In this document: piece after piece, positions 14,636 to 23,119 of the stretch
Numbering within the stretch: position 1 is the stretch's first letter
Layout: each line of letters opens with the position of its first letter
From: Peptacetobacter hiranonis
Lineage (GTDB): Bacteria; Bacillota; Clostridia; Peptostreptococcales; Peptostreptococcaceae
Direction of reading: 5' to 3'
Assembly (NCBI RefSeq): GCF_008151785.1
Contig: NZ_CP036523.1
Span: 2,096,019 to 2,160,018, forward strand
Length of the DNA stretch: 64,000 nucleotides
The notes under the pieces: generated by a model
Seen by the model: only the letters and a program-made list of their open reading frames with translations
Databases searched by the model: none
Told to the model about the DNA's origin: nothing
Made by a program: the position numbers and the translations under genes

Positions 14636-15175
14636 TTAGAAAGTAGGTGGTGTACTTACCCAAAGTACTTTGGCTACTGTCTTACCTTCATTTGATAGGA
14701 AGTGTTTAGCTCTAGGTTTAAAGTAGAAACTTTCTCCTTTTCTAACCTTTAGCTTTTTCTCTCCTAAATGAAGGAATACTGATCCTGCTAGTACATATCC
14801 AAATTCTTCTCCTTCATGAGGTTTTTCTTCTTTGTACTGACCTCCAGGTTGGATTGTAACTATTACTGGCTCCATCTCATTTTTCTGCGAGTTTGGAACT
14901 AGCCATTTGAATTCGTATTTTAATTCTTCATCCTCTGTTTCAAACATATCATCTTTAACGAATACTATCTTTTCGCTCTCTGTATCGTTAAAGAATTCTT
15001 TTAAGTTCGTCCCAAGTATTTCTAATATATCTATTAAAGTAGCTATAGATGGTGATGTTAAATCATTTTCAAGCTGAGATATAAATCCCTTTGAAAGCTC
15101 GCATCTATTAGCTAACTCTTCTTGGGTGAGCTGCTTTTCTATTCTAAGTCTTTTAATCTTTTTACCTATTTCCAT
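14636..15175 (-). CDS. XRE-family regulator with cupin domain (PuuR-like)
   Basis: About 179 residues. Residues ~3-60 are a helix-turn-helix of the XRE type (KRLRIEKQLTQEELANRCEL ... GFISQLEN); residues ~105-178 are a cupin_2 barrel (EEKPHEGEEFGYVLAGSVFL) that likely binds a small ligand. This layout is that of PuuR-type polyamine regulators, and the gene sits just upstream of potABCD, so control of polyamine uptake is likely. The ATG at 15175 is preferred to 15181 because AGGGG is then 9 nt away. A palindrome next to its own promoter suggests autoregulation. Confidence 0.85.
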   Translation of the reverse strand: MEIGKKIKRLRIEKQLTQEELANRCELSKGFISQLENDLTSPSIATLIDILEILGTNLKEFFNDTESEKIVFVKDDMFETEDEELKYEFKWLVPNSQKNEMEPVIVTIQPGGQYKEEKPHEGEEFGYVLAGSVFLHLGEKKLKVRKGESFYFKPRAKHFLSNEGKTVAKVLWVSTPPTF

Positions 15176-15219
15176 TTTCATTTACCCCTGTCTATATATA
15201 AATTTTTACTAAACTCTAA

Positions 15220-15279
15220 GTTTATCGTTTCTAAACTACAACAATTAGATATTATAAACAAAAAGTTTATTTTTTTCAA
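15220..15279 (-). promoter_or_regulatory. Promoter and operator of the pot regulator
   Basis: TTGAAA (15274-15279) and TATAAT (15251-15256) are 17 bp apart. Just after the -10 is the palindrome GTTTAGAAACGATAAAC (15220-15236), and the GTTTA/TAAAC words recur on both sides, a likely binding site for the cupin regulator or a polyamine-responsive repressor. Confidence 0.7.
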
Positions 15280-15574
15280 GGCTTATTTTATTTTTTGTCA
15301 CAATTTGTTCTATTTTTATAACTAGCTTTTTTCAATGGATTCAATGCTATGCCAAAAGCATTAGTCAATATTAATATTTTTAAAGTTTAGTATTAGTATA
15401 TTTATTTTTAAAAAAACACCTATATTTTTTAACATCGTTACAGCACTAAATTTTACATATTCTTAAAAATCTATTCTCATTCATATGATTATCATCATAT
15501 AAAACTTTTTTTCCTTTTAAATTTCAACACATTCAGAGCTTATAAGTTTGATTAAATAAATATTAAATTTGCAT
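15280..15574. other. AT-rich intergenic stretch
   Basis: About 295 bp between the pot regulator promoter and the next terminator. No convincing frame, RNA motif or repeat was seen. It is unusually long for this compact region and could be the remains of a lost gene. Confidence 0.4.
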
Positions 15575-15607
15575 AAAAAAAGAACCCCTTATATTTTTAA
15601 GAGGTTC
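15575..15607 (-). terminator. Terminator after the YczE-family gene
   Basis: GAACCTCTTA ... TAAGGGGTTC stem followed by seven Ts on minus. Confidence 0.85.
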
Positions 15608-15637
15608 AATAATTTTAAAATTTCTCAAATCAATAGA

Positions 15638-16336
15638 CTATTTTATAAAATGCTCTGATACTCTTTTTACATATCTTATATCGTCTATTATATATCTATT
15701 TTCTACCTTTGTTCCATCAAATCTACAAGCCTTAAATACTACCTTTATAGCTAGTCCTAAACCAAATGCACTTATTATTGTTCCTATTCCTACTTTTCCT
15801 CCAAGTAGTATACCTATAGCAAGAGCAGATATATCCATAGTAACCTTAACTACATTTGCTGATTTTCCTGTTTTTTTCTGTAGGCAAACCATAAGTCCAT
15901 CTCTCGGTCCACTTCCTAAACCGCTATCCATATAAAGAACCATGCCAAATGATAAGACTATTAAACCACCTATAAGAAGTGCTAATCCAGATACAAGACT
16001 GCCAGCTGTTGGTATATATCCTGAATATATTATCATATCCATAAATAAGCCAACTAAAACCATATTAGCAACTGTTCCCCAGCCTATATTGTCACCGAAT
16101 ATAAAATCGGCAATCATTGTAAGAGATGCTACAATTATAGTGGCTGTTCCTATAGTTATACCTAGCTTGTTAGATAACCCTTGATGAAGAACATCCCAAG
16201 GCTGCATGCCTAAATTTGCATTGATTGTCATAACTATACCTATTGAGCATATAAAAAGTCCGATTACTAATTTAGCAACTTTTGATCCGATTGTCTTAAA
16301 CATAGCATTATACACCATCCATTTTACAAATTTCAT
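15638..16336 (-). CDS. YczE/YitT-family membrane protein
   Basis: A 232-residue integral membrane protein with about five hydrophobic helices. The family block MTINANLGMQPWDVLHQGLS and the later GLGSGPRDGLMVCLQKKTG are typical of YczE/YyaS/YitT proteins, whose function is poorly known. The C-terminal ~30 residues are charged and inside the cell. The AAAGG element nearly touches the ATG at 16336, so the start is not well supported. It lies 75 bp after cdd on the same strand. Confidence 0.8.
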   Translation of the reverse strand: MKFVKWMVYNAMFKTIGSKVAKLVIGLFICSIGIVMTINANLGMQPWDVLHQGLSNKLGITIGTATIIVASLTMIADFIFGDNIGWGTVANMVLVGLFMDMIIYSGYIPTAGSLVSGLALLIGGLIVLSFGMVLYMDSGLGSGPRDGLMVCLQKKTGKSANVVKVTMDISALAIGILLGGKVGIGTIISAFGLGLAIKVVFKACRFDGTKVENRYIIDDIRYVKRVSEHFIK

Positions 16337-16411
16337 CCTTTGCCTATATAATACAAAAAAATTGTTGAAATTTCAAGGGTTTCTACTCTTTTTGTTAAGA
16401 TTTATACAATT

Positions 16412-16798
16412 TTATAAGTTATCAGCTCCAAAAGCTAGTGGCATTAAATCCTCTATATTTGTTATTAATGTTTTTTCTCCATTAGATAGTATTATATCTA
16501 CGTCCTTCTCTATAAGCTCTGAAAGTACCTGTCTACAAGCCCCACAAGGAGTAACAAGTTTTTCTCCATTAGATACTATAGCTATTGCTTTTATATGTTT
16601 TTTTCTATATCCATTAGAATATGCTGCAAATATTGCACTTCTCTCAGCACAGTTAGTAAGTCCATAAGATGCGTTTTCTATATTTGCTCCTAAGAAATAT
16701 TTCCCATCTATTGTTTCTACACATGCACCTACTTTATATTTTGAATACGGTGCATATGCATTCTGCATAGCTTCAAATGCTTTATCTACTATTTTCAT
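16412..16798 (-). CDS. cdd: Cytidine deaminase
   Basis: A 128-residue zinc enzyme converting cytidine and deoxycytidine to uridine forms in pyrimidine salvage. The zinc site is clear: NCAERSAIFAA (Cys and the catalytic Glu) and PCGACRQVLSEL (two Cys), the three-Cys form of the small homotetrameric enzymes. NIENASYGLTNCAER is the substrate loop. GAGGAA precedes the ATG. Confidence 0.95.
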   Translation of the reverse strand: MKIVDKAFEAMQNAYAPYSKYKVGACVETIDGKYFLGANIENASYGLTNCAERSAIFAAYSNGYRKKHIKAIAIVSNGEKLVTPCGACRQVLSELIEKDVDIILSNGEKTLITNIEDLMPLAFGADNL

Positions 16799-16883
16799 AT
16801 CATTTCCTCTTTTCTTAAGTTATTTTTTATATTATACAACAGATACCTTATTTATACCTAAAATTTATTTATTATTTTATATA

Positions 16884-16912
16884 TAAAAAGCCAGGCAAAA
16901 TTACCCGGCTTA
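16884..16912 (-). terminator. Terminator after the CWB2 surface protein gene
   Basis: AGCCGGG ... CCTGGCT stem followed by TTTTTATAT, 15 bp after the stop codon. Confidence 0.85.
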
Positions 16913-16926
16913 AATTTTATTCTGTT

Positions 16927-18534
16927 TTATTTTGTTTCTGTTGCTTGATTTTCTTCTTTTTTATCTTCTGCTTTTTCAGCTTCAGTTTTATCTCCTTCAA
17001 ATTTTACATCTGTAGCTGTTCCAGTTATTTTATCTTCTATTTTAGCACTGTTCTTTATAGTCGCACCAGTTCCATTAACTTCTACAGTCTTTATTGATCC
17101 AGTGTTTTCTAAAGTAACACTAGTACCATTTATTTTTACACTTGTTGTAGTTCCTTCATTTTTTATACTAGCTTTTGATGCATCTACATCTAGATTTGTC
17201 ATTGTTCCTTTGTTTATAACAGATATAGATTCAGAGTTTGCATCTAATAATAAGTTTTCTACTTTTACACCACCTACAACAGTTAGAGAAGCTGCTCTCT
17301 TTATTTCTAATCCTTTTATAGATCCACCAGCTATTTCTACATTTGCTTCAGCTGAATCTAAAGTAACTTTTCCATTGAAAGTTCCATTTATTTTTATATT
17401 TATAGCTTTATCAGTTGATATAGTAAAATCATCTGAAGTATCTGCATTTGTTTTTAATGTTATTGTATCTCCTGCATTTGCATTGGCTAATACTGTATTT
17501 AGGTCGTCTTTATTGTTTACTTCATAGTTTATATTAGTCTGAGTTGCCTTTATTTCTTCTACAGCATCCTCATTACCATTTCCTCCAACCTGAGTTATAG
17601 TTTTTATAACTTTATTTTTGAATAGGCTCTTTTGACTATCTGATAATTTTGATCCAACTATAACTACTGGTGCATTATTTTTAGCTGCAAGAACACCTAC
17701 TGAAAGTGCATCTATTAATTCTCCAGATTTTTTTATTCCGTCTTTAGCTACGTATATATTATTTAATTCTTTACCTTTGTAGAATTCTTCTATAACTCTA
17801 GCATTTGTATCATTTCTATTTTTACCTTCTATTCTTATAGCTGCTGGTAGTGATTCTGCTACTTCTTCTGAAACAACACTATCTCCACCTATTATATAAG
17901 AGTTTGATATTTTATTGTCTTTTATAAAGTCTTTGGATACTTCTATTCCTTTTTTAGGGTTTGATAATATTATAGGCATACCTTTTTCTGCTGCAATAGC
18001 TGCTACTGATACTGCATCAGCAAGACCATTTGTACCATTTACTACTGCTACACTATTAATAGCTTCTAATTTATTTGATTTATTAAAGTCGTTTAGTGCC
18101 TTAGCTATTTCTAGTGCTGTTTCTTCTCTAGTATCACCTTTTATTCTATCTACAGTTGTAACTCCTGCAGCTTTTAATTCTTCAACTAGAGCTTCTGGTA
18201 AAACTGCTTCACCACCTATTAATACTACTTTTTTTGCTCCTGTTCTAACTATTTCATCTTTAGTAACTGCTGTAAGTGCATTTTTAGAAGTAAGTAATAT
18301 TGGTGCTTTAAGTGCATTTGCATATGGTGTTGCTGCTAGTGCGTCTGGTATAGCATCGTCATTTACTAGTATAACAGTTTCTGCAGTTGAATAAGCTCTC
18401 TTACTTATCATTGCTGCAGTTTCATATCTGTTGTTTCCAACTATTTTATCTATTGATGCTGCTGAAGCTGGTATAACTGTACCAACTGCCATAGTAGCTG
18501 CTAATGCAACTGTTGTATATTTTTTCATATTCAT
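16927..18534 (-). CDS. Cell-wall protein with three CWB2 repeats and a repetitive tail
   Basis: 535 residues from the ATG at 18534, chosen because GGAGGT lies 7 nt upstream; a longer frame to 18591 lacks a site. A signal peptide ends near PASA-A. Three CWB2 (PF04122) repeats follow at about 27-330, each opening with a GxxRYETA-like motif (NNRYETAAMIS, DTREETALEIA, KNRNDTNARVI) and carrying VVLIGGEAVL-type strands. These bind anionic wall polymers in clostridial S-layer and Cwp proteins. Residues ~335-515 hold short repeating beta strands rich in Thr, Asn, Lys and Val, probably a beta-solenoid, then a charged Glu/Lys end. Exported, noncovalently wall-bound; the tail's ligand is unknown. Confidence 0.88.
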   Translation of the reverse strand: MNMKKYTTVALAATMAVGTVIPASAASIDKIVGNNRYETAAMISKRAYSTAETVILVNDDAIPDALAATPYANALKAPILLTSKNALTAVTKDEIVRTGAKKVVLIGGEAVLPEALVEELKAAGVTTVDRIKGDTREETALEIAKALNDFNKSNKLEAINSVAVVNGTNGLADAVSVAAIAAEKGMPIILSNPKKGIEVSKDFIKDNKISNSYIIGGDSVVSEEVAESLPAAIRIEGKNRNDTNARVIEEFYKGKELNNIYVAKDGIKKSGELIDALSVGVLAAKNNAPVVIVGSKLSDSQKSLFKNKVIKTITQVGGNGNEDAVEEIKATQTNINYEVNNKDDLNTVLANANAGDTITLKTNADTSDDFTISTDKAINIKINGTFNGKVTLDSAEANVEIAGGSIKGLEIKRAASLTVVGGVKVENLLLDANSESISVINKGTMTNLDVDASKASIKNEGTTTSVKINGTSVTLENTGSIKTVEVNGTGATIKNSAKIEDKITGTATDVKFEGDKTEAEKAEDKKEENQATETK

Positions 18535-18562
18535 AATAGACACCTCCGTTTTTATTTTTATG

Positions 18563-18591
18563 ATTATAATTATTTTATCATATTTTTTCAA
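18563..18591 (-). promoter_or_regulatory. Promoter of the CWB2 protein gene
   Basis: TTGAAA (18586-18591) and TATAAT (18563-18568) with 17 bp between, about 28 bp before the start codon. A strong consensus promoter fits an abundant surface protein. Confidence 0.8.
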
Positions 18592-18650
18592 TATTTTATT
18601 TAATTACCCTATTATAATTTTTCAAAACATTAAATATTTATAAATCACAA

Positions 18651-18690
18651 TAAAAAAACGACTACTTTTTTATATTTAAAGTAATCGTTT
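18651..18690 (-). terminator. Second terminator after nagB
   Basis: ACGATTACTTT ... AAGTAGTCGT stem followed by a run of seven Ts. Confidence 0.8.
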
Positions 18691-18698
18691 CTATAAAG

Positions 18699-18728
18699 GA
18701 AAAGAGATACCTGTAGGCATCCCTTTTC
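18699..18728 (-). terminator. First hairpin after nagB
   Basis: GAAAAGGGATGCC ... GGTATCTCTTTTC stem about 35 bp after the nagB stop, with a weak T run. It stands in tandem with the stronger hairpin at 18651-18690. Confidence 0.6.
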
Positions 18729-18760
18729 TATAATTATATAAATTATTATTTTTAATTTTA

Positions 18761-19507
18761 TTATTTTACAACAGTGTAATCTTCTGGTTTTAACTGAGAA
18801 GCTGCAGCTTCATCTAATATTATTATTACATCGTTGTGTAACTGTAATGCTGTAGCTGGAACCATTGGATCTATATCTCCGTAAACAGTTTTAGCTATAG
18901 CGTCTGCTTTTCCTTCTCCTGAAGCTAAAAGAACTATTTTTTTAGATTTTAATATAGTTCCTATACCCATACTTACTGCTTTTTTAGGCACTTCTTCTTC
19001 TGAAGCGAAGAATCTTGAGTTTGCTTCTATTGTAGATGGTGTAAGTTCAACTAAGTGAGTATTTTTTATAAATACTGAATCTGGTTCATTGAATCCTATG
19101 TGTCCATTTTTTCCTATTCCTAGAACCTGTATATCTATTCCACCAGCTGCTTCTATTCTTTCTTCGTAAGCTTTACATTCAGCTTCTACATCTTCTACCA
19201 TACCATTTGGAAGGTTGAAGTTTTCTATATTTACATGGTTGAAAAGATGTTTTTTCATGAAGTAATCATAGCTCTGATCATTTTCAACTGGTAACTGATA
19301 GTATTCGTCTAAGTTGAAGCTTGTTACGTCAGCGAAATCTATTTTTCCTTCATTGTATTTTTCAACTAATGATGCGTACATTCCTTCTGGAGTACTTCCT
19401 GTTGCTAATCCTAATACTGAATTAGGTTTTAATATAAGCTGAGCTGCAAATATTCTAGCCGCTTTTTCACTCATCTGAGCATAGTCTTTACATACTAATA
19501 TTTTCAT
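18761..19507 (-). CDS. nagB: Glucosamine-6-phosphate deaminase
   Basis: 248 residues. Converts glucosamine-6-phosphate to fructose-6-phosphate plus ammonia, the last step feeding amino sugars into glycolysis. Family motifs: LGLATGSTPEGMY (phosphate loop), FNLDEYYQL (catalytic Asp), GIGKNGHIGFNEP with the ring-opening His. The ATG at 19507 has GGAGGAG 6 nt upstream; the TTG at 19522 is part of that site. Last gene of nagR-nagA-nagB. Confidence 0.95.
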   Translation of the reverse strand: MKILVCKDYAQMSEKAARIFAAQLILKPNSVLGLATGSTPEGMYASLVEKYNEGKIDFADVTSFNLDEYYQLPVENDQSYDYFMKKHLFNHVNIENFNLPNGMVEDVEAECKAYEERIEAAGGIDIQVLGIGKNGHIGFNEPDSVFIKNTHLVELTPSTIEANSRFFASEEEVPKKAVSMGIGTILKSKKIVLLASGEGKADAIAKTVYGDIDPMVPATALQLHNDVIIILDEAAASQLKPEDYTVVK

Positions 19508-19590
19508 TTTTAACTCCTCCAATATGTTTTTTATTTATCTTCTACCGCTCTTTGCGGATTTTTACATTTTATTATATTTAGATTTTACTA

Positions 19591-20724
19591 CTATTTCTGC
19601 TCGAATACTATATCTCCTGTACAAATTGTCATACTGCAGTTGAAATCATCGTCAAATAATGCAAAGTCTGCATCTTTACCTATTTCTATACTACCTTTTT
19701 TATCATCTACATGTATTGCAGTTGCTGGGTTTAAAGAAGCAAGATTTATAGCTTCTACTACTGTTAAATCTGTGTTGTTGTAGAAGTTTCTTACCATAGA
19801 GTTCATTGCTGAAACACTTCCTGCTAATGCTCCATTTTCTAATCTAGCAGCATTATCTTTAACTATAACTTTCTGTCCACCTAATGAGTATTCTCCATCT
19901 TCAAGACCTCCAGCTTCCATTGAGTCTGTTATAAGTATTAATTTATTTTTACCTTTGTTATGTATTACAAACTGGAATAATCCTTTGTTTACATGTATTG
20001 TATCTGCTATTATTTCAGTGAATACATCTCTAGTAAGTGCTGCACCAACTATTCCTGGCTCTCTGTGGTTTAATCCTGTCTGAGCGTTGAATAAGTGAGT
20101 AACACTTCCAACACCTTCATCTATAGCTGCATTTGCTTCATCAAATGTAGCTTTACTGTGTCCCATAGATATTAATATATCTGTACTTCTCTTAACAGCT
20201 TTTATAAATTCAAAGTTTTCGTCTTTTTCTGGAGCTATTGTTATAACTTTTATAACATCTGAATAGTCTTTTATAAATGAGAATTCAGGTATTGCTATGA
20301 ATTTAGCATTCTGAGCACCTTTAAATGCTTCATTTATAAATGGCCCTTCAACATGAGATCCAAGTACCTGAGAACCGTTTAATTTTCTAGCTTTTGCTCT
20401 TCTTATTGTATCTAAAGCTGTATATATATCAGATTTTCCCATTGTCATAGTTGTTGGTAAGAACCCTGTAACACCATGACGTGCAACAGATTTTGACATA
20501 GTTTCTATTGCGTGGTCTGTACCATTCATAGTATCTTCACCCATATTACCATGTATATGTATATCTATTAAACCTGGAGATATATACTGACCTTTAGCGT
20601 CTATTACCTCGCACCCTTCAGGAATTTCACTAGTTATACTCTGTATTTTGCTATCGAATATAATATTTTTTCCTTCTAAAACTTTGTCTTTTAATATAAT
20701 TCTACCGTTTGTAAGGCATTTCAT
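19591..20724 (-). CDS. nagA: N-acetylglucosamine-6-phosphate deacetylase
   Basis: 377 residues of the amidohydrolase fold. Removes acetate from GlcNAc-6-phosphate, giving the NagB substrate. Seen: PGLIDIHIHGNMGED (metal His pair), GSHVEGPFIN (metal Glu), MGHSKATFDEA, THLFNAQTG and the catalytic Asp in LITDSMEAGG. The ATG at 20724 follows AGGAGGGG; an upstream TTG overlaps that site. It sits 83 bp before nagB, with no terminator between. Confidence 0.95.
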   Translation of the reverse strand: MKCLTNGRIILKDKVLEGKNIIFDSKIQSITSEIPEGCEVIDAKGQYISPGLIDIHIHGNMGEDTMNGTDHAIETMSKSVARHGVTGFLPTTMTMGKSDIYTALDTIRRAKARKLNGSQVLGSHVEGPFINEAFKGAQNAKFIAIPEFSFIKDYSDVIKVITIAPEKDENFEFIKAVKRSTDILISMGHSKATFDEANAAIDEGVGSVTHLFNAQTGLNHREPGIVGAALTRDVFTEIIADTIHVNKGLFQFVIHNKGKNKLILITDSMEAGGLEDGEYSLGGQKVIVKDNAARLENGALAGSVSAMNSMVRNFYNNTDLTVVEAINLASLNPATAIHVDDKKGSIEIGKDADFALFDDDFNCSMTICTGDIVFEQK

Positions 20725-20772
20725 TTTAATACCCCTCCTAATCAATAATTTTTTAAATTTATTCTATTAAAA

Positions 20773-21507
20773 TTACATTCCTATATTTATCTCATACTGA
20801 TATTTATCACTTCTAATTATAGTCACTGTATATTCTATAATTTTTTCATCTTCTGTGTAAGATGTTCTCTGAATACTAAGTGCTAGCCGTCCTTTTTCAC
20901 ATTGTAGTTTTTCGCTAACTTTTGTATCTACTTGTATAGGATCTATTATCTGCTCTACTCTAGCTACTTTGTATCCATATTCATTTTCCAAAATTTTATA
21001 CAAAGAATTATCGTCTAACATTCCCTTTGTCATACCACCACATACCTTTTCAGGAATGTATGCAATCTCGTATCCAAATGGCTCATTTTCTACATATCTA
21101 ATTCTTTTTATCTTGTATACGTTTTCTCTTTTGTCAGTTATTCCCAGTTTTTCCATTATAATATCATCTGGGTTTAGTATTTCAAATTTTATTATATCTG
21201 TCTTAATATCAATTCCTCTGCTCTTCATAACTTCTGTAAACCCTTTTACATTGTTGAACTGATATTTTTTCTTTTTCTGTGCTACAAAAGTTCCTTTACC
21301 TTGTTTTCTGTAGAGAATTCCCTCAGAAACAAGTGCATTTATAGCTTTATTGACAGTCATTCTACTTATTTCTTGTTCTTTACAAATTTCTCTTTCTGGA
21401 AGAAGTACGTCGCCTTCTTTTAATTCTCCAGACTCTATCATATCCTTTATTATCGATTGTAATTGGATATGTATTGATACAGAGCTAGTTTTATCTACTT
21501 TCTTCAT
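20773..21507 (-). CDS. nagR: GntR/HutC-family repressor NagR
   Basis: 244 residues. Residues ~8-75 are a winged helix of the GntR type (EREICKEQEISRMTVNKAIN, YRKQGKGTFVA) and ~95-240 a UTRA ligand domain. In Bacillus the homologue NagR (YvoA) represses nag genes until glucosamine-6-phosphate or GlcNAc-6-phosphate binds. First gene of the operon; the operator at 21525-21542 overlaps its own promoter, so it likely represses the whole operon and itself. Confidence 0.92.
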   Translation of the reverse strand: MKKVDKTSSVSIHIQLQSIIKDMIESGELKEGDVLLPEREICKEQEISRMTVNKAINALVSEGILYRKQGKGTFVAQKKKKYQFNNVKGFTEVMKSRGIDIKTDIIKFEILNPDDIIMEKLGITDKRENVYKIKRIRYVENEPFGYEIAYIPEKVCGGMTKGMLDDNSLYKILENEYGYKVARVEQIIDPIQVDTKVSEKLQCEKGRLALSIQRTSYTEDEKIIEYTVTIIRSDKYQYEINIGM

Positions 21508-21524
21508 ATCGATTCCACCTTTTA

Positions 21525-21568
21525 TTTTGGTCTATACCAATTATATACCTATAGTATATTTTATTCAA
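21525..21568 (-). promoter_or_regulatory. nag operon promoter with NagR operator
   Basis: TTGAAT (21563-21568) and TATAAT (21540-21545) are 17 bp apart. Directly after, ATTGGTATAGACCAAAAT (21525-21542) matches the known Bacillus NagR 'dre' site (TGGTATAGACCA core, a perfect palindrome) and covers the start point. Confidence 0.88.
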
Positions 21569-21703
21569 TGCTTTTAACAAAAAAATAATTTTTCTTAACT
21601 TACTTTATAAAAATTTATTTCTCTTAAATTAAAATAACTTTCCATTTCATATGACTTATGTATTATAATAGATTTAATGATTAAAACGTTAGGAGTGAAA
21701 AAT

Positions 21704-22549
21704 TTGGTAAAAATAGGAGAATTAAACAATCTCGAAGTTAAGAGAAAAGCTGATTTTGGCTATTTCTTAGATGGTCAGACAGGCAACTCAACTGACGATG
21801 TACTACTTCACAACAAATTTATTGAAGACGGAACTGAAATCGAGGTCGGAAAAGAAGTCGAAGTCTTCATATTCAAAGATTCTAAAGGAAGATTTGCTGC
21901 AACTACAAAGAAACCTTTAGCTTGCGTGGGGGATATAGCATATCTTAAAGTAGTTGATAATACTGATATAGGTACATTCATAGATGTTGGGCTTCCAAAG
22001 GACGTACTTGTACCATTTAGAGAAAAAACTCATCCAATGTTTAGAGATGAAAAATATTTATTCTATATATATGTAGATAAGAGTGGAAGAATAGCTGCAA
22101 CTACTGATATAGACAATCATCTAACTACAGACCACGAGTACAATTTAGGAGATACTGTAACTGGTATAGTGTACGGATTCCAGACTAATGGAACTGCTAT
22201 GCTTTGTGTAGACAACAAATACGCTGCAGTTATACTAAATAACGAATACTTCACAGATTTAGATGTCGGACAGGTTATGGAAAACCTAAAAGTTATAAAA
22301 ATATACGATGACGGAAAACTAGGACTTACTCCAAGAGCGGACAGAAAATCTGAAATGGATTCAGTTGAATACAAGATATTAAGCTATCTTGAAGGAAATG
22401 ACGGATATATGAGATTTAACGATAAATCTGATCCAAAAGATATAAAAATATTATTCAATTCAAGTAAAAAGAATTTCAAAAGAGCTTTAGGTGTACTTAT
22501 GAGAAAAAGTATAGTATACCAGGACGAAAACGGAACATATTTAAAATAA
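21704..22549 (+). CDS. cvfB: S1-domain RNA-binding protein CvfB
   Basis: About 281 residues. YitL/CvfB proteins carry S1-like RNA-binding domains and a winged helix; in Staphylococcus CvfB affects virulence gene expression. Repeated S1-type strands are visible (GTFIDVGLPKDVLVPFREK, GIVYGFQTNGTAMLCVDNK), with the C-terminal SYLEGNDGYMRFNDKSDP winged-helix region. The start is placed at TTG 21704 because AGGAG lies 8 nt before it; an ATG at 21677 has no good site. One of only three plus-strand genes. Confidence 0.82.
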   Translation: MVKIGELNNLEVKRKADFGYFLDGQTGNSTDDVLLHNKFIEDGTEIEVGKEVEVFIFKDSKGRFAATTKKPLACVGDIAYLKVVDNTDIGTFIDVGLPKDVLVPFREKTHPMFRDEKYLFYIYVDKSGRIAATTDIDNHLTTDHEYNLGDTVTGIVYGFQTNGTAMLCVDNKYAAVILNNEYFTDLDVGQVMENLKVIKIYDDGKLGLTPRADRKSEMDSVEYKILSYLEGNDGYMRFNDKSDPKDIKILFNSSKKNFKRALGVLMRKSIVYQDENGTYLK

Positions 22550-22587
22550 TATAATCTTTAAGATAAAATTACATAATATCACAGATG

Positions 22588-22629
22588 ATAAAAGGCATAT
22601 ACCAATTTTAGTAGTATATGCCTTTTTTA
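22588..22629. terminator. Bidirectional terminator between cvfB and the Nudix gene
   Basis: AAAAGGCATATAC and GTATATGCCTTTTTT arms, between convergent genes. Confidence 0.9.
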
Positions 22630-22635
22630 TTACTT

Positions 22636-23118
22636 TTAATAGAAATCTACATGATATTTATCCAAGATTCCCTCTTTATATTCAATTTTTGCATTAAACA
22701 CCTTTTTAGTGGCTACCCACTCTAAAAATACTCTATCTCCATCCCACATATTTAAGTCCATAACCTTGTCGTTATCAACCCAAAGAAGTCTACCCTCTGG
22801 ACAATCATCTAATCTATCCTCAGGAACCTCTCCTTCAAAATCTCTACAACTAAATATAAACATATACCAGTTGTCGTCATTTGCAAATTTAGGGAAAGAA
22901 ATAAGTCCATGATATCTAAGTGAATTTACAGTTAATCCAGTTTCTTCTTTAATCTCTCTTATTATACATTCTTCTGGAGTTTCTCCAAATTCAAATTTTC
23001 CACCAATCCCAACATACTTACCTTCATGTACGTCATTTTTCTTTTTATTTCTATAAAGCATAAGCGTTTTGCCACCTTTTTCAATATAGCAAATAGTTGT
23101 AAGTACTGTCTTATTCAT
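22636..23118 (-). CDS. Nudix hydrolase (8-oxo-dGTP diphosphatase-like)
   Basis: About 160 residues. The Nudix box GxxxxxExxxxxxxREUxEExGU is intact (GGKFEFGETPEECIIREIKE then ETGL), binding Mg2+ and the diphosphate of NDP-X substrates. Sequence style is that of MutT/8-oxo-dGTP diphosphatases in Firmicutes, but Nudix substrates are hard to predict. Start at the ATG 23118, with AAAGGAG 9 nt upstream inside the end of the U32 gene; only one base separates the two genes, so they are one operon. Confidence 0.85.
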   Translation of the reverse strand: MNKTVLTTICYIEKGGKTLMLYRNKKKNDVHEGKYVGIGGKFEFGETPEECIIREIKEETGLTVNSLRYHGLISFPKFANDDNWYMFIFSCRDFEGEVPEDRLDDCPEGRLLWVDNDKVMDLNMWDGDRVFLEWVATKKVFNAKIEYKEGILDKYHVDFY

Positions 23119-23119
23119 A

